NCBI GenBank assembly: GCA_036429605.1 | Contig: JAVFKD010000016.1 | Coordinates: 3,038,001 to 3,102,000, forward strand | Length of the DNA stretch: 64,000 bases | Source of the DNA: Cladobotryum mycophilum | Lineage: Eukaryota > Ascomycota > Sordariomycetes > Hypocreales > Hypocreaceae | Reading direction: 5' to 3' | Shown here: piece by piece, positions 47,190 through 59,536 of the stretch | Layout of the letters: every line of letters begins with the position of its first letter | Position numbering within the stretch: the first letter of the stretch is position 1 | Made by a program: the position numbers and the translations under genes | The notes under the pieces: generated by a model | What the model saw: the letters and a program-made list of their open reading frames with translations, nothing else | Told to the model about the DNA's origin: nothing | Databases searched by the model: none

Positions 47190-49375
47190 GGCGGAGAGGG
47201 CTTGATTCTGTCAGTACCAGATTGAGACGGTATAATGCCATGCAGACGTGGGATTCTGATCTTGATGGGACATTGTCTTGATATTTTCTGAGGCTGTCAT
47301 GTGAACTGGAGGTGTTTGCTGGTTCTTTGATGACTCTTTTGGGGACAAAGAAATATCAAAACTATTTTCGTGTAAAATGGCGTCCGTGTCATGATGCTCT
47401 AATGCATGCATTGCTGAAGTGTCTTTGTTCTACCATTCATTGCTAATTGAGGAAGTTGTCACGAGCTACGAATGCAGGTGACCAAGTTGGCCAGTGCTAC
47501 CAAGTCAAAAGGAGGCCTATTTTCACTATGAGATACTTGTCTTTGTCAACTGAATAAGAACCAGTTATACAAAGGCTAATGCTCCAAGAGGAAGAATTTT
47601 TTTTTAAAAAAAATCGCATTTTATCCGATTCTGGATTTTAATCTATCGGAAGTCTGCCATGGAAGAAAATAGTAGGTGTTTTTTTTCCTTTTTGCTTTTT
47701 AATGTTTCAATGTTTTCAACGGGCAGAGACGGTTCGAGCGGCTGCCATCGAACTTGATGTCATCGTGGGTCTGGCGTGTTTCACAGTGATTAAAATGCTC
47801 GAGTTTTGCGAACAATGCGATGCGTGATGGTGATCTTTTTAGGGCATTGATGTGATGGGAAACCAGCCTCGTTTGCACTACGATATTTTTTACTATTTCT
47901 TTTTATTAAATTTTTTTTTGCTTATACTCAAAGGGGCTGGAGTTGGTAATTACAGCTTAATATCCCAAGGGATGGTTTGTGATATTAATTTGCATGAGCG
48001 GTTGTGGCACGAAACTAGGTAGGATCCATAACTTGGGGAGGTTGGTGATGCTTTCACAGAGTACAAGTGGAAATGATGAAAGCAGCTTGTCAAGGCCAGT
48101 ATTATCGACAATGCCCTTTTTCACCATGTCTGTTCAGTTGGATATGAATTGTTTCTAACAAAGGAAATGAATGCAATGACATCTCGCCATGCCCCGGAAT
48201 TGGCCCAATTTTGTGTTGGTTGCCCAAAACGCCAATCAGAGGCTGGCCGTGCCTGGGCCTCCACTGAAACCGTTGGCCAAGATCGACCCCTCCCTTCCAA
48301 GGTTCCTTGAAACTGCCGCCAATCGTCATGGAGCACAGCATCAGTTACAGGGGATTCTGAGGATGAGGGGCCTGAGGGTAAGCCTGTTTAGGCCTAAGCA
48401 AAAGGCCCCGTCTTCGCTAAAGAGACCACTAAGCCGGGTGTCTCAGGGCCTTTTGCTCCACTCCCACGCTTTTGGAAGCGCCAATGTCCTAGTGTGGCGC
48501 TACCTTCACATTTTTAGCTGTTGTGCCTCCACTGGCCGTTTCCAGTGCCGTCAACTCTGGTCGCTTTGAATTGGCATCCATTGTTGGACCGACTGCAGGT
48601 GATCAAACCTCCCTTTCTCTCCATCTCTCCCTCACAATCACAGTTCGCAAACGAAATTCCGGATGCGGGCGATCCCATCGCTCATCATTCGTCTTACCGC
48701 CTCTTCAGGCACATCCCCATTGTCGGTCCTTTCGTTCTAGTCCGTCCAACGGTAATCACTCTTTTCAAGCATCATCTCGTCCATCCATCTGCCGACAAGT
48801 ATTAGGCGCCGGCTCCCCCTCCCCTGCGTTGCATCATGCATACGCGCTCGTTCATGCGACACCACATATCTTGATACACCTACGGGGTCTTGCGACGTCA
48901 GGGCCAACAATCTGCTACGCTCCCATCCACTCCTCGGTCTTTTGTCGTGAAACGGCTCTGCAGTATTACGCCCGTGGTGGAGGATCGCTGGTCGACCCTA
49001 GGCGGGCACTGCTTACCATCGACCACGGTGAATTGACATGCCCATATCGCACACCTTACTCGAGGAGCCATACGCTGGGTAAATTCCCCGACTACCCTTT
49101 GCGTTACTTTGCTGAGAGCACACACACACACACACACAACTTTCACTTCTTGAAAACACTCAAGTCGCTCGTTCGCCAGTTTCGAACCTGCGGCGTCCTT
49201 TCTTTTTCAACCATTGTCTTTCGTTACATATCACCGTCAACATCTTCGCAGGCGAGGAACGACGTGTGCTATCGGCAGGTCCGTTACCAAGAACAATTTT
49301 TACGACCAAAACTTCTCTTCTATTTGCGCCTCTTCGACCTACGGCCTCGCTCGCTCGCTCTAATACTCCGCCAAG
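47190..49375. other. Intergenic region; right part probable long leader of KCH1
   Basis: Contains T- and A-rich tracts near 47597-47615 and 47670-47700 and an AC repeat near 49119-49138. From about 48600 the plus strand is pyrimidine-rich up to the KCH1 start. A 300-codon open frame at 48523-49422 has no internal Met, starts at GTG and is compositionally leader-like, so it is not called as a gene. Confidence 0.5.
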
Positions 49376-51093
49376 ATGGGCTGTCTAAGCCACCGCAAGA
49401 AACAGACGGCAATTTTTGTTGACCAGAAATGGGACTACATAAATCTCAACGACTTCAAGTCCAAGGGCTGTGGTGCTGGCTTTGCATATGGCTATCTCTG
49501 GTTTTCATTGATTCTCTCCATCGCTGTCTATGTGGTCGACACCTTCACCGCTGTTCAGCTTCTCGTTTTCAACCGCTGGTCGTCCAAGATTGAACCGGCA
49601 ATTAGCTTCGCAATATCGAAATGGATCTTCTCAGTTTGCATTCTCCTGTCTTTTGCCAACCTTGCGTTTGAAGGCATCCGCGCCACTCGAGTCATTAGCC
49701 GGGGAAACATTGCTGAGTGCTACATGGACAGTTTGGCTGTCAGATGGGAATCTGCCCGTCTGGGATCTGGCCAGGGCTGGAAGAGATTCCTCGTCTTCAC
49801 GGAGCTCACAAAGAGCAAAAAGGGTTCACACTATGTTGCATTGTTTACCTATTTCAACTTTCAGGGTACATAGATGTCCAATCCGTGCGTTCAAGTCACT
49901 TTGCTAATACCTTGATAGCTTGGATCCGTATCATCTTCTGCATGGGACCACGCCAGGTGGTGAATGCATTGACTCTCAGATCCGTTTACATGGCGAAGCT
50001 CGCGGTCAACTCAAAGACCGTTGGGGGCTCCATCACCGGGTTCTTTGATAATATTGGGCTGTTGGCCCGGGAAGATTTTCGTCAGGCTGCCATCCTCTCG
50101 GGCATGCTGTTTACGCTGGTAATCTGGATATTTTCAGCCCTCTATCTTATCACGGCCGTTTTCTTTTACATTTTATTCCTCTTTCACTGGATCCCCAAGT
50201 CAGATGGGGGACTTACTGCATACTGCGAACGAAAAATCAACAAGGCATTGCTGAGGATTGTCACCAAGCATGTCAACAAGGCACTTGCCAGAGGACAGGC
50301 CGACAGGTTGAAGGCGGCAATGAGCAGTGAAAAGGTGTATCATCATCCAGACACTAGTGTCCCAACTTTACCAAATGTTGGCATACCCTCGATGCTAGAA
50401 AGAAGTGCGACACTTCCGCCGGAATATACGTCACGCCCAGCTACTCCAGGAGACGGCCATAAGGGCATGGACTGGGAGCGACCAATTTACTCACGCACCG
50501 GTACTGGAGCCTCTCAGTCCAGGTATTCTTCCCGAGCCCCTCTAGTCAAGTCTGCAGCTGAGATGGGATATGACGGATCGGATTCACGTTCCACCAAGGA
50601 TCAGGGTCTTTCTAGGCCACCTCCTACAAGGTCTACTACGATCAATTCTCATAGTAGTTCGGGATCACGACCAGGTACAGGCCATGCCAGAGTTGAATCT
50701 GGCTCTATGCTGCGTCAGGCCATCACACAAAGCCCAACACTTATGGATTCGGAAAGGATGCCAGCGTTTGTTCCAGCAAGGCAGTATGGCGGCTATGGCT
50801 CCTCCAGTCGCTCTAGTGTAGCTCCGTCTCATATTTCCTACCAGCCCCGACAACTGACGAGAAGCGCAACGAGTCAAGTGCCCTTGCCTGATCCTCAACC
50901 TCTTCAGAGGACCATGACAGCACCCATGCCGTCTCATAACACCCCAGCGAACAATCACTATCGTCGAACAGAAACCCAAAATATGCAACAGCCTCATCCA
51001 AACTTCAGTCGTCATCCGTCGGTAACCCGCAATCCATTTTCGTCTTACGGATACGATGTAGAGGCCCAGAATAATCGCAGACCCCAGTGGTAA
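49376..51093 (+). CDS. KCH1: Kch1/Prm6-family low-affinity potassium transporter
   Basis: Exons 49376-49865 and 49919-51093 (554 aa); intron 49866-49918 with GTACAT donor and TTGATAG acceptor. The N-terminal half is the conserved membrane domain: QKWDYINLNDFKSKGCGAGF, LWFSLILSIAVYVVDTFTAV, KWIFSVCILLSFANLAFEGI, then GWKRFLVFTELTKSKKGSHY, AWIRIIFCMGPRQVVNALTL and the hydrophobic AILSGMLFTLVIWIFSALYL with a further span. This matches yeast Kch1/Kch2 (Prm6), which promote K+ influx and calcium-channel activation in stress or pheromone response. The C-terminal half (about 300 residues) is a disordered Ser/Pro/Arg-rich cytosolic tail with many possible phosphosites, longer than in yeast. A long CT-rich leader precedes it. 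Confidence 0.9.
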
Positions 51094-51768
51094 TGCTATT
51101 TTTATCCGACAGGTTCGGATGTGCTTACATACGTTCTAATGCAATCTATGACAAACGGCGCAGGGAGCGGCCGTACCAATTTTCTTTACGTTAGATATCC
51201 ATACCGCAACTTTTTTGTACTTTGTATTACACGGGGGCTTTGGGGACTAAAAAGAAACTTGGGAAAGGAATCGATCTGGTTGATTTGGTGTTTTTGTCGA
51301 TTAGATGAGCTTATAAAAGTTAGTCTACCTAGATAGCTAGACTAATACAGTTGGCTTTTTGTTTTGAACATGACGTCGGATGCTGCAGCTAGTCATGATG
51401 ATTCCACATCCATGCCTGGCGGGGCACCTCCATCCATTGGGCAGTAGATTTCCATGTCAGGTCGGCTTACTTTTCTTGGGATTGATTTCATAGTCCTGAT
51501 TACTAAACCTTCGGTCGGGATGATTCTAACATGGCATGGTTTGTTACTAGTCGGTTGCTGAATGCGGGATATGTAAACAGCAAATGCCGAGAAGCTTTTT
51601 TGTTGGACCATTTAAACGTGTCTAGAATCATTACAGGGCTAGTGGCATGTATATAAGAAGCAAGCTACGATGCTGTTGGAGTCGCTCTTTGCCAATACTA
51701 CATATCTCGCCAGTCTATTATTCTTTAACGAATTATCGTATGAATCAGATTTCATCCCCACGATCAAC
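51094..51768. other. Intergenic region
   Basis: 3' flank of KCH1 and promoter of the oxidoreductase. The frame of the oxidoreductase is open upstream to 51670, but the extension is hydrophobic, unlike the family start, and is not used. Confidence 0.5.
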
Positions 51769-53639
51769 ATGCCGTCTCGATTAGATCAATGGCACGAGGG
51801 CGAGGTCGCCATGCACAGGGCCCTCAAAGCCCCGCTGGGCATGAACCCCACGTCGCCGGGCCTGCCCAGGTCGTACGGCATGCGGGCCATGTACTCTCAG
51901 CTCATCGCCGTGGGCACGCTGGACGGGCAGAGCAGGCCGTGGACGTCGGTCTGGGGAGGGGAGAGGGGGTCCGCGAGGCCCGTTGCGGAGGACGTGTTGG
52001 CGCTGACGACGAGGGTGGATAAGCGGTACGATCCTGTTTATCGAGCGTTTTGGGAGGAAAAGGGGCAAGGGGAGGAGGTGGTGAGGCCGGGGGAGGTGAG
52101 GGCAAGATGATGGCTGCGCTGTCGATTGATTTGGAGACGAGGGATCGGGTCAAGCTGATGGGCAGGATGGTTGCCGGAGCGGAAGTAACGAGTGAAGAGG
52201 AGATGATACAAGTTGCGTTTCACGTGCAGGAGAGTTTGGGGAATTGCCCCAAGTACATCAACAAGAAGGATATCGAGGCAGTGATTCCGCAGGCGAGACT
52301 GATTTCCGAGGGATTGAGGTTGCCGGACGAGGCAGTGGAGTTGATTGGCAAAGCGGACATGTTCTTCCTTTCCAGCTCGAATGGAAAGACTATGGATACG
52401 AATCATAGAGGAGGGCCACAGGGGTTGGTGAGGGTGATGAGGAATGATGGTGAGGGATTGGAGCTGGTGTATCCAGAGTGTGAGTGGTGTTCCTGACTGT
52501 GGTTGATGGCAATTGACTAACGGGGTATTACAGATTCTGGGAATCGACTTTATCAAAGTCTAGGGAATTTAAGAGTCAACCCCCTGATTGGGATATGTAT
52601 CCCGGACTACGACACTGGGGATGCAGTCTATGTTACGGGTACTGCAACGATTCTCGTAGGAGAAGAAGCCTCCTCTCTCCTTTTCCACAGCAACCTCGCC
52701 GTCAAAATAACCGCCTCGGCATCCAAATTCGTCAAATCAAGTCTTCCCTTCCGCGGCCCTTCCCAAGAGCGCTCTCCTTACAACCCTCCCGTCCGATACC
52801 TCCTCGCCGAACGAGTGGACGACCCAGCCGCGAAACTAGATTCTACTACGGGAATCACAGCCAGCCTCGTCAAAAGGGAAGAGCTCACCCCGACCATCCA
52901 CGTACACACATTCAAGCTCGAATCGAGAGACCCGCTTCCTCGGTGGAAGGCCGGACAGCACGTCACCATCAACTTTGAGGAAGAGGTCGGGCAGGGCTAT
53001 TCGCACATGAGAGACGACGATCCGCAGAGCCTGAACGATGACTACGTGCGGACTTTTACGGTGTCTTGCCCGCCCGGAGATGGACCCGATGACGAGGTGC
53101 AGATCACAGCCCGGCTGAACGGCCCGGTGACGCATTTCCTGCGACGACATAATCTCCGTGTCCCCCTCGAACTCCCCGTCATGGGCTTTGGCGGCAAAGA
53201 AGAGCTTCACATGCCCACCTCCACTTCCGCATCCCCGGGCGTGCCCGAACCGGTCTTTATGGCCGGCGGAGTGGGCATCACGCCCCTCCTCGCACAGGCA
53301 CGAGGCGTACTCGCCGGCGGCGTACCGCTAACCCTGCTGTGGACGCTGCGCGGCGAAGACCTGCCGCTGGCGGTACACGCGTTCGATAAAGTCCCCGGAT
53401 TGGCGGATGTGACGACGCTGTACGTTACGCGGGTGGACGAGCGGGAGCACGAGGCTTTGCTGGAGAAGGTCAGGGAGAGGGGCGCAAAGGTGGAAGCGAG
53501 GAGGATGGGAGGCGGGGATGTGAATGGGCTCAGGGGCGGGGGAAAGAAGTTTTACTTGTGCATGGGAAAGGGGCTGATGGGGGAGATGCTTAAGTGGTTG
53601 GATGGGGAGGAGGTGGTTTGGGAGGACTTTGGATATTGA
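51769..53639 (+). CDS. PNPOx-like flavin oxidoreductase fused to FAD/NAD(P)H-reductase domain, frame broken once
   Basis: Start at the ATG at 51769 (MPSRLDQWHEGEVAMHRALK); intron 52480-52533 (GTGAGT, TTACAG); end 53639. Part one is a pyridoxamine-phosphate-oxidase-type FMN split barrel: SYGMRAMYSQLIAVGTLDGQ, RPWTSVWGGERG, MMAALSIDLETRDRVKLMGR, KADMFFLSSSN, HRGGPQGLVRVM, and after the intron GNRLYQSLGNLRVNPLIGIC. Part two is a ferredoxin-reductase-type module: HTFKLESRDPLPRWKAGQHV, YVRTFTVSCPP, GPVTHFLRRHN, the nucleotide-binding FMAGGVGITPLLAQARGVLA and FYLCMGKGLMGEMLKWL. No plant-type 2Fe-2S domain is seen. The first 107 codons and the rest are one base out of register; an extra G at the G5 run 52089-52093 restores about 605 aa. 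Likely an NAD(P)H-driven flavoprotein reductase of unknown substrate. Confidence 0.8.
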
Positions 53640-56036
53640 TGCCTTTTTTTTTACTTGGGAGGTTTTCCAGGTGTTGGTTTTGGGGTGTTGGTTAGCGATT
53701 GGATGCTTTATTTTCTTCTTTTTCTTTTTTCTTTCTTCTTCTTCTTCTTCATTTCATTTATTCCTGATATGAACACGGTACTGTATCTAATTCAAGTACT
53801 GAATCATTACAACAAACTTCGGCTTATCAGATCCGAGCACGTTGACAGATGTGTGTCATGTGAAAAACCAGGACGAAGATCATAGCCCTGGATGGCGGTG
53901 TTGGGGGTGCATGCGATGACGTACTCAGTCCTTGCTGTCGCATTGTGGCTACTAAGCGAGCGATTCCCCCCGCTGGATCCCTCTTTCTCACTAAAGACCT
54001 TGTACAGTAGATGCATGCCGCTGGCCGTTCTGACGGTTCGTTCAGGGCGCCTTGGAATCAGGGTTGGATTTCATGCGGGTTAGATACCTGGCTTTTGATG
54101 TTGGTGCTTTGTTGGACGATGACGCCCCTCGGATGGATGGGTTGGTGTGAGGAAGATGGTGTCGGGTCAGTGGAATTGATCTATGGAATGGATCCATGGA
54201 TGGATGGCCATCAAGTGTGGCTGCTGTAGCGCCAACTACTGGTACTTGAAGCTTCAGAGCTCCGATCCATGGATACCTAGTAGGTAGCTCCGATAGCTGT
54301 GGTAAAGTGTTCCAGGGCATGAACTCTCGAATCTTCAGGGTCTTTAGGGCTCCCCCGCACTGAAAGTCGATCCGGATCGTCTCCAGCTGCTCTCCAGAGC
54401 GTCAAGGCCAAGACGTGGAGTGGGGGGAGGGAGCCTGTAGCTCACCTGACACGAGAACGGAAATGACGAATTGGACATGGTAAATTACAAGAAATCCTAG
54501 GTAGGCATCCGAGACTGGATTCATGGGGGGAAGATGCCGGTTAACTCTCTCCTCCTAACTCCGAATTACCAAAACAGCCTGTTCATGAACGAGTAATCAA
54601 TTATGGCGGTCCGATGCTCGGCGGTTCGGCATCATTCCTAATTAGAACAACCTAGAAAAACAGGCGACAACCAAGAGAGAGAGAGAGAAGAAAAAAGAAC
54701 AGTCTAGACACATTTCCTGTTTGTTGTACCACGAGATCTACTCTTCCTCTCCCTTACCGAAACTGATTCAAAAGGGTCCCAATGCGGTGATTGGGTGCTG
54801 GCTACAAGATTGGTACGTAACAGGTTGTCATTTCTTCTTCCTTCCTTACTTCTTTCTCGTACTCGTTTAACGGCGAGGCGAGAAAAGTGGTCGTTTAACA
54901 TGAGCGAGGAACATGACATGGAGTAAGAGGCTTGTTTCTTGTATGCATGCCTGCCTGTTTGTCTCACCTTGATTAGGAATGTTGCAAGTAGCTTTTTCCC
55001 CGGCGTCACGGCAATTCACTACCTACAAGGTAGTAGAGATGAGCATGGTGTGATGAAAAAATGAGTACCGAGATTTGGTAACTCTGCCTAGTAGTTCTCG
55101 ATGAAATTGAAAGCAAATACTTGTACTTCTTTGTACCTGTAATAGTATTTGGAATGGGCTTGATCTACCAAGACATGCAAGTTAAGTTTTGCAAGTGAGT
55201 GAATCAGGGAACATGAGCAAAGTACCTGACTTCGTACCTTCAGTGGCTTGTAGCGCCAAGATAAGGCACCTGATAGCGAGGCACAGAGGCCTACAGCAAC
55301 CTGCAGCAGGTGAGCAGCGGGATGGTGTCACTGTTGCTGTCACTGCCTCCGGTGTGTATAACATGGAAGGAAGTCTCCACTCTTTCTTTTTTGGCCTTGG
55401 TGCGTGATAATAATTCATCCATCATCCGCTCCAACGAAGAATCAGCATCCAACTTTCACCTGTCTTGGACTAACCTTGGCCAAATATTCCAAACTCTACT
55501 CTTTCACCATCCATCCCTTCATTTATTCTCCTCTCTCTCAAGATCCATTCTACACCTCTTTCTGCCTAAACGCACTGAGCCTTGAGAGACAACCAGCCAT
55601 CCATCCCTATAACTAACATCGCTTCGGGTCCCTTGCATCCATCTTCCTTCACGCTGACCCGCTACTCTGCTCACTTGCGCAAGGACGATACCCATCCTTT
55701 TTTTCTTGTTGCGTGAACGGCCTTTACCGGCGGGCCTTTCGGATCCATCACTCTCGCTCGCTCACGCACCGCGCCGCACCGCACCGCAAGCATCAGTCAT
55801 CAGTCATCAATTACCTACCCGGGGCCCTGCTCACTAAACCGTAACCCCTCGTCGCCCTTTTCAAGCGTGCGCAATTCCTCGGTCGCCTTCTTGATCCGGT
55901 CGGCAATTGCGCAATCCTGTTCAATTCTTGTTCTTGCAACTTTGATCCGATTGCGCTCCCGCAACAAACCGCAACCACGACAGCCTCAACCGAGCTCTGA
56001 GCTTGTTGCTCGCCACCACCAACCCCTACCGCCACC
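53640..56036. other. Intergenic region, leader of NMA1 at the right
   Basis: Contains a CTT-rich run near 53705-53760, GA repeats near 54675-54690 and repeated GGATGG/ATGGAT near 54135-54210. From about 55480 the plus strand is CT-rich to the NMA1 start. No supportable gene. Confidence 0.5.
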
Positions 56037-57118
56037 ATGAGCTTCGACTACCAATACGTCAAGGACAACACGCCGGCCGAATATGTGTTTCCTTCACACA
56101 GACTCAAGCGCACCTGTGACCCCAACCGAGTGCCCCTCGTCCTTGTAGCTTGCGGATCTTGTGAGTCGACCCTCTCTCTCTCTCTCTTCTCCCATGTCTA
56201 CACTAACTAACACGGCTTCCTCGGATAGTTTCGCCAGTTACTTTCTTGCATCTGCGTCTTTTCCCCATCGCTAGAGACCATGCTCGCAACGAAGGTATGT
56301 CATATCCGCTTAACGTGCAGCGTATGGTTAGACGAGTTTTCGCTAATGCCGCCTTCTAGGATTTGATGTGGTTGGCGGCTATCTTTCACCAGTCAGTGAT
56401 AGCTACAAGAAAACCGGCCTAGCGCCTGCGGCACACCGAATGCGCATGTGCGAACTCGCCGTCGAAAATAACTCCAAGTGGCTCATGGTTGATTCCTGGG
56501 AGGCCGAGAGGGAGACCTACACCCCCACTGCGCATGTGTTGGACCACTTCGATTACGAAATTAATCAAGTCATGGGTGGTGTTGAATGCACGGATGGTAC
56601 TCGAAAGCCTGCCAAGATTGTGCTTCTCGCTGGTGCCGACCTGATTCAAACAATTAGCACACCTGGCGTTTGGGATCCGCGAGATGTGGATCACATTCTT
56701 GGCGATTACGGCGTTTTCGTTTTGGAGCGCTCCGGTACCGAGTTGTACTCGGCTTTGACGGCTCTCAAGCAGTGGGAGAAGAACATTCACGTCATGCACC
56801 AAGTAAGCTTCCTGAAGGGTTCTCTCATTACTTGAGATGCACAGACTGACACACAATCCTAGGTTGTCACAAACGATATTAGCAGCACGAAAGTGAGGTT
56901 GCTTATAAAGCGAGACATGAGCATTGATTACTTGTAAGTTCACCTTCTCCACTCCATTGCATCACGGGACTTTTCTAACCAACCACAGAATACCCGATGA
57001 AGCTATCAACTACATTTACGAGCATAATTTATACAGAGAGATGGATCTCTCAAACTCCTCCAAGGAGAAGCAAAAGGATGAGAGCCACACCTCTGTTGCT
57101 GGCCCTAGCACCGGTTGA
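56037..57118 (+). CDS. NMA1: Nicotinamide/nicotinate mononucleotide adenylyltransferase
   Basis: Five exons: 56037-56160, 56229-56294, 56360-56802, 56863-56933, 56989-57118 (277 aa), all in frame. Hallmarks of eukaryotic NMNAT: LVLVACGSFSPVTFLHLRLF, the nucleotidyltransferase GSFxPxTxxH motif (GSFSPVTFLH here), DVVGGYLSPVSDSYKKTGLA, MCELAVENNSKWLMVDSWEA, LLAGADLIQTI with PGVWDPRDVDHIL, and NDISSTKVRLLIKRDMSIDYL carrying the ISSTxxR motif. Length fits yeast Nma1/Nma2 without their long N-terminal tail. It adenylylates NMN or NaMN to give NAD or deamido-NAD, the shared last adenylyl-transfer step of NAD biosynthesis. The ACCGCCACCATGA start context is strong. Confidence 0.95.
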
Positions 57119-58523
57119 TTTCATGCGGGAGAATTCATAAGATATGGGTTTGTCAAAAGTCGGCGCAATGTCGTTGGCTCCTCTGCTCGCTCCTGATATA
57201 ATTTGGGAGACCAGTGAACCGAAAATACCCTACATATCACGGGCTCTGGCTCCTAGACAGTTGTAAAAGTACTGTCTCATCACCTGGGTGGAGTTCACTT
57301 TGAAGACAGCGTTTTGCTCATGGGTCTGGAGTTATTGGTTGAGTGTTTACGCCATGGGCGAGAAGAGCAAGGAGTAAATAACGGGCAATAAAACAGGGCG
57401 AAGAAAACAGCAAGAACATATCTTGCCATGTGATGGAGCCTGCTTCTAGAAAACACGTCAGAGGTACTCGCGCAATCCGAGTAGTTGGAAGGCGGTGTTA
57501 ACGGGTTCTTATTAGTCAAGTTGCCGGGTTCTCTCAGTCTGACATGCAAGCGTCGAGTGTCGGTTTCGAGGTTTCATCTAGTCGGTTGCCGTGGAGGCGC
57601 CTCTATTTGGATAGAATGTTGGGGAGATGTGTGAATATGCAGAATAATGTTTGGCAAATGAGATTATTAAGAACAAAGAGTATTCCTTTCTTTCACCCTG
57701 TGTGATGTGATTTGAGATGTTGACTCATCTCAACTTTTACTATGTGATTATAAGTATAAGTGTGGAAGGATGCTGGAATTTCTGTTGTCGATCAATCTGG
57801 TTTGTGAGCGAATGATGTATTCCGACTGATTTGTAACAATCTATAGGGGTTAATTGCTGTTGCGCAAGTAACAATTCTGTTTTTTTGTCAAACATTTGCT
57901 TTTATGGTATCATGTTGCTTGTCATTTTCTGGTATGCTCTCCTGGCATGGCGGGAAATGATTGAATGGCAGCGCGAAGTTGAGAGGAAAAGGGGGTGAAT
58001 AAGGGGCAGGAGAATTGTGTTTACACGGGGACAATATCGTTTTTTCCTACAACCTATTACAAGATAAGGTTGTACAAACGCTCTTATATCGAGTTTAAAC
58101 GTCATCTTATTTGTCTCTTGATAATAAGGTTGCCTTCTCTTTTTCCTTTCTTTCTTTTTTATCTTCTTTTTTCTTTTCTTTTTTCTTTCTTCAAAAGGAA
58201 GAAGAAGAAGAAGAAGAAGAAGAAGAAAGAAGCTACTTTGGTGAATGCAGATATCTTGACGAGGGATTTCTCCTGAAAAAGTCTTTTGAACCATTGGAGT
58301 TTTGGACTGGATGGTGATCAAAACGAAACTTTTTTGTTCTTGAAACTTAAAATATCACATGGGAAGGAAAGTTTGTTGAAGGTAAACTTTGTCATCTCGC
58401 AAACTGTATCCCCTGAGAATGGCATGTAAAGGTATATAAATACAGGCCATCATCTCGTCCATACTTGTGGTCTTTCTTCTTCGTCAACCAATCACATCTG
58501 TCATCACAATTTAGACCTTGACC
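57119..58523. other. Intergenic region with pyrimidine/purine mirror tract
   Basis: No supportable gene; minus-strand ORFs at 57295-57549 and 57902-58321 are not domain-bearing. A TATA-like TATATAAATA occurs near 58433-58442 upstream of the F-box gene. Confidence 0.5.
58136..58230. repeat. Polypyrimidine tract followed by GAA repeat
   Basis: About 55 nt of CTTT-type pyrimidines (58137-58193) run into about 35 nt of GAA repeats. The two arms are largely complementary, so the strand can fold into a hairpin or triplex. Confidence 0.75.
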
Positions 58524-59536
58524 ATGTTTGCATTCATGGAAACCAAAATCGAAACTAGCCATTCAGGTCTCTCGCCCGAGGACCTGATCGCCAAGTATGC
58601 CCGCCAAGAGGCACCCCCCGACTAGGCACGTTCTTCAACGGTGCGCCGCCCGTTTATAAATACCTCGCTCGGACATCTAGATGTGCTGCATCCGGAAATC
58701 ATTCTCTGCATCTGCGAGAGACTAGACTTTCAGTCGCTGGTTTGTCTCTCGTGGGTGTCTCTCCGGATGAAGGCGATTGTAGAGCAGATGCCCGCGTACA
58801 GGGATGTGCAGCGACACGCACCGCAAGTTTTGGATGCGCTTGCGAAGACGATGCTGATACGGCGTCATTCGTCGTATCATATCTGGCAGACGCTGATGTC
58901 GAACCGGTGCGTGGGGTGTGGCGACGACGCCCATGGGTGGTCCGTCTTCTTGCTTACCTTTGAGAGGGTGTGCCATAAATGCCAAGATGGCAACCCGGCT
59001 TTCGAGCTCGCCTCTACGGGGAGAGCGAGTAGAGTCTTTGGGTTGAGGGAATCCGAGCTTCGTCTTCGGTCTAGGGTTCTGTATTCGCCGTCTAGGAGAT
59101 CAAGTACGTGGCTAGTCTGTATTGAAGAAGCGAGGCAGCTGGCGGTTAAAATCTACGGCTCGGTTGAAGCCACCCAAGAGGACTACATTTTATCGAACAT
59201 GTTGCTGGGCGGCGAGGCTAGCATGTCGCCAATGGAACGCCTCTTATCATACTACGAGGACGACTTGGGCCACCCCGAGGCATTCACGTCGATGGCGTGG
59301 ATGACTCCAGTCAGGGGGTGGGGACGGGGCTCGAGTGCAAGAGCTGCGAGGAGACGGGGAGGCTTTGCAACCGCCACGTGCGTCGATTGACGCTGCCGCC
59401 CGGCTGCACGCCTGGATTGCTCTCGGAGATGCAGCGGAAGACTTGGCTAAGGGAGGAGTTTGTCGGGCATATTAGGGAGTGTTTGCCTCTTCACCGGCAA
59501 GTGTACGAAAGGTGCCGGAGACTCAGGCGACGGTGA
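58524..59536 (+). pseudogene. F-box protein gene with zinc-finger-like C-terminus, damaged
   Basis: The frame from the ATG at 58524 (METKIETSHSGLSPEDLIAK) meets an in-frame TAG at 58623-58625, then continues in the same frame into a typical F-box: LHPEIILCICERLDFQSLVC and onward. Next come CVGCGDDAHGWSVFLLTFER with VCHKCQ, a Cys-pair module, and the VCIEEARQLAVKIYGSVEA helix. Near 59314-59318 (G5) the frame breaks by one base; the remaining part ECKSCEETGRLCNRH, LTLPPGCTPGLLSEMQRKTW and FVGHIRECLPLHRQVYERC lies in another frame to 59536. The layout equals that of the related gene at 61122-62154. F-box proteins are substrate adaptors of SCF ubiquitin ligases. The stop and frameshift suggest a pseudogene, or assembly error plus a mis-seen N-terminus. 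Confidence 0.65.

Noticed and set aside
48523..49422. 300-codon open frame upstream of KCH1
   Set aside because: It begins at GTG, has no internal Met, overlaps the KCH1 start in another frame, and has leader-like CT-rich composition.
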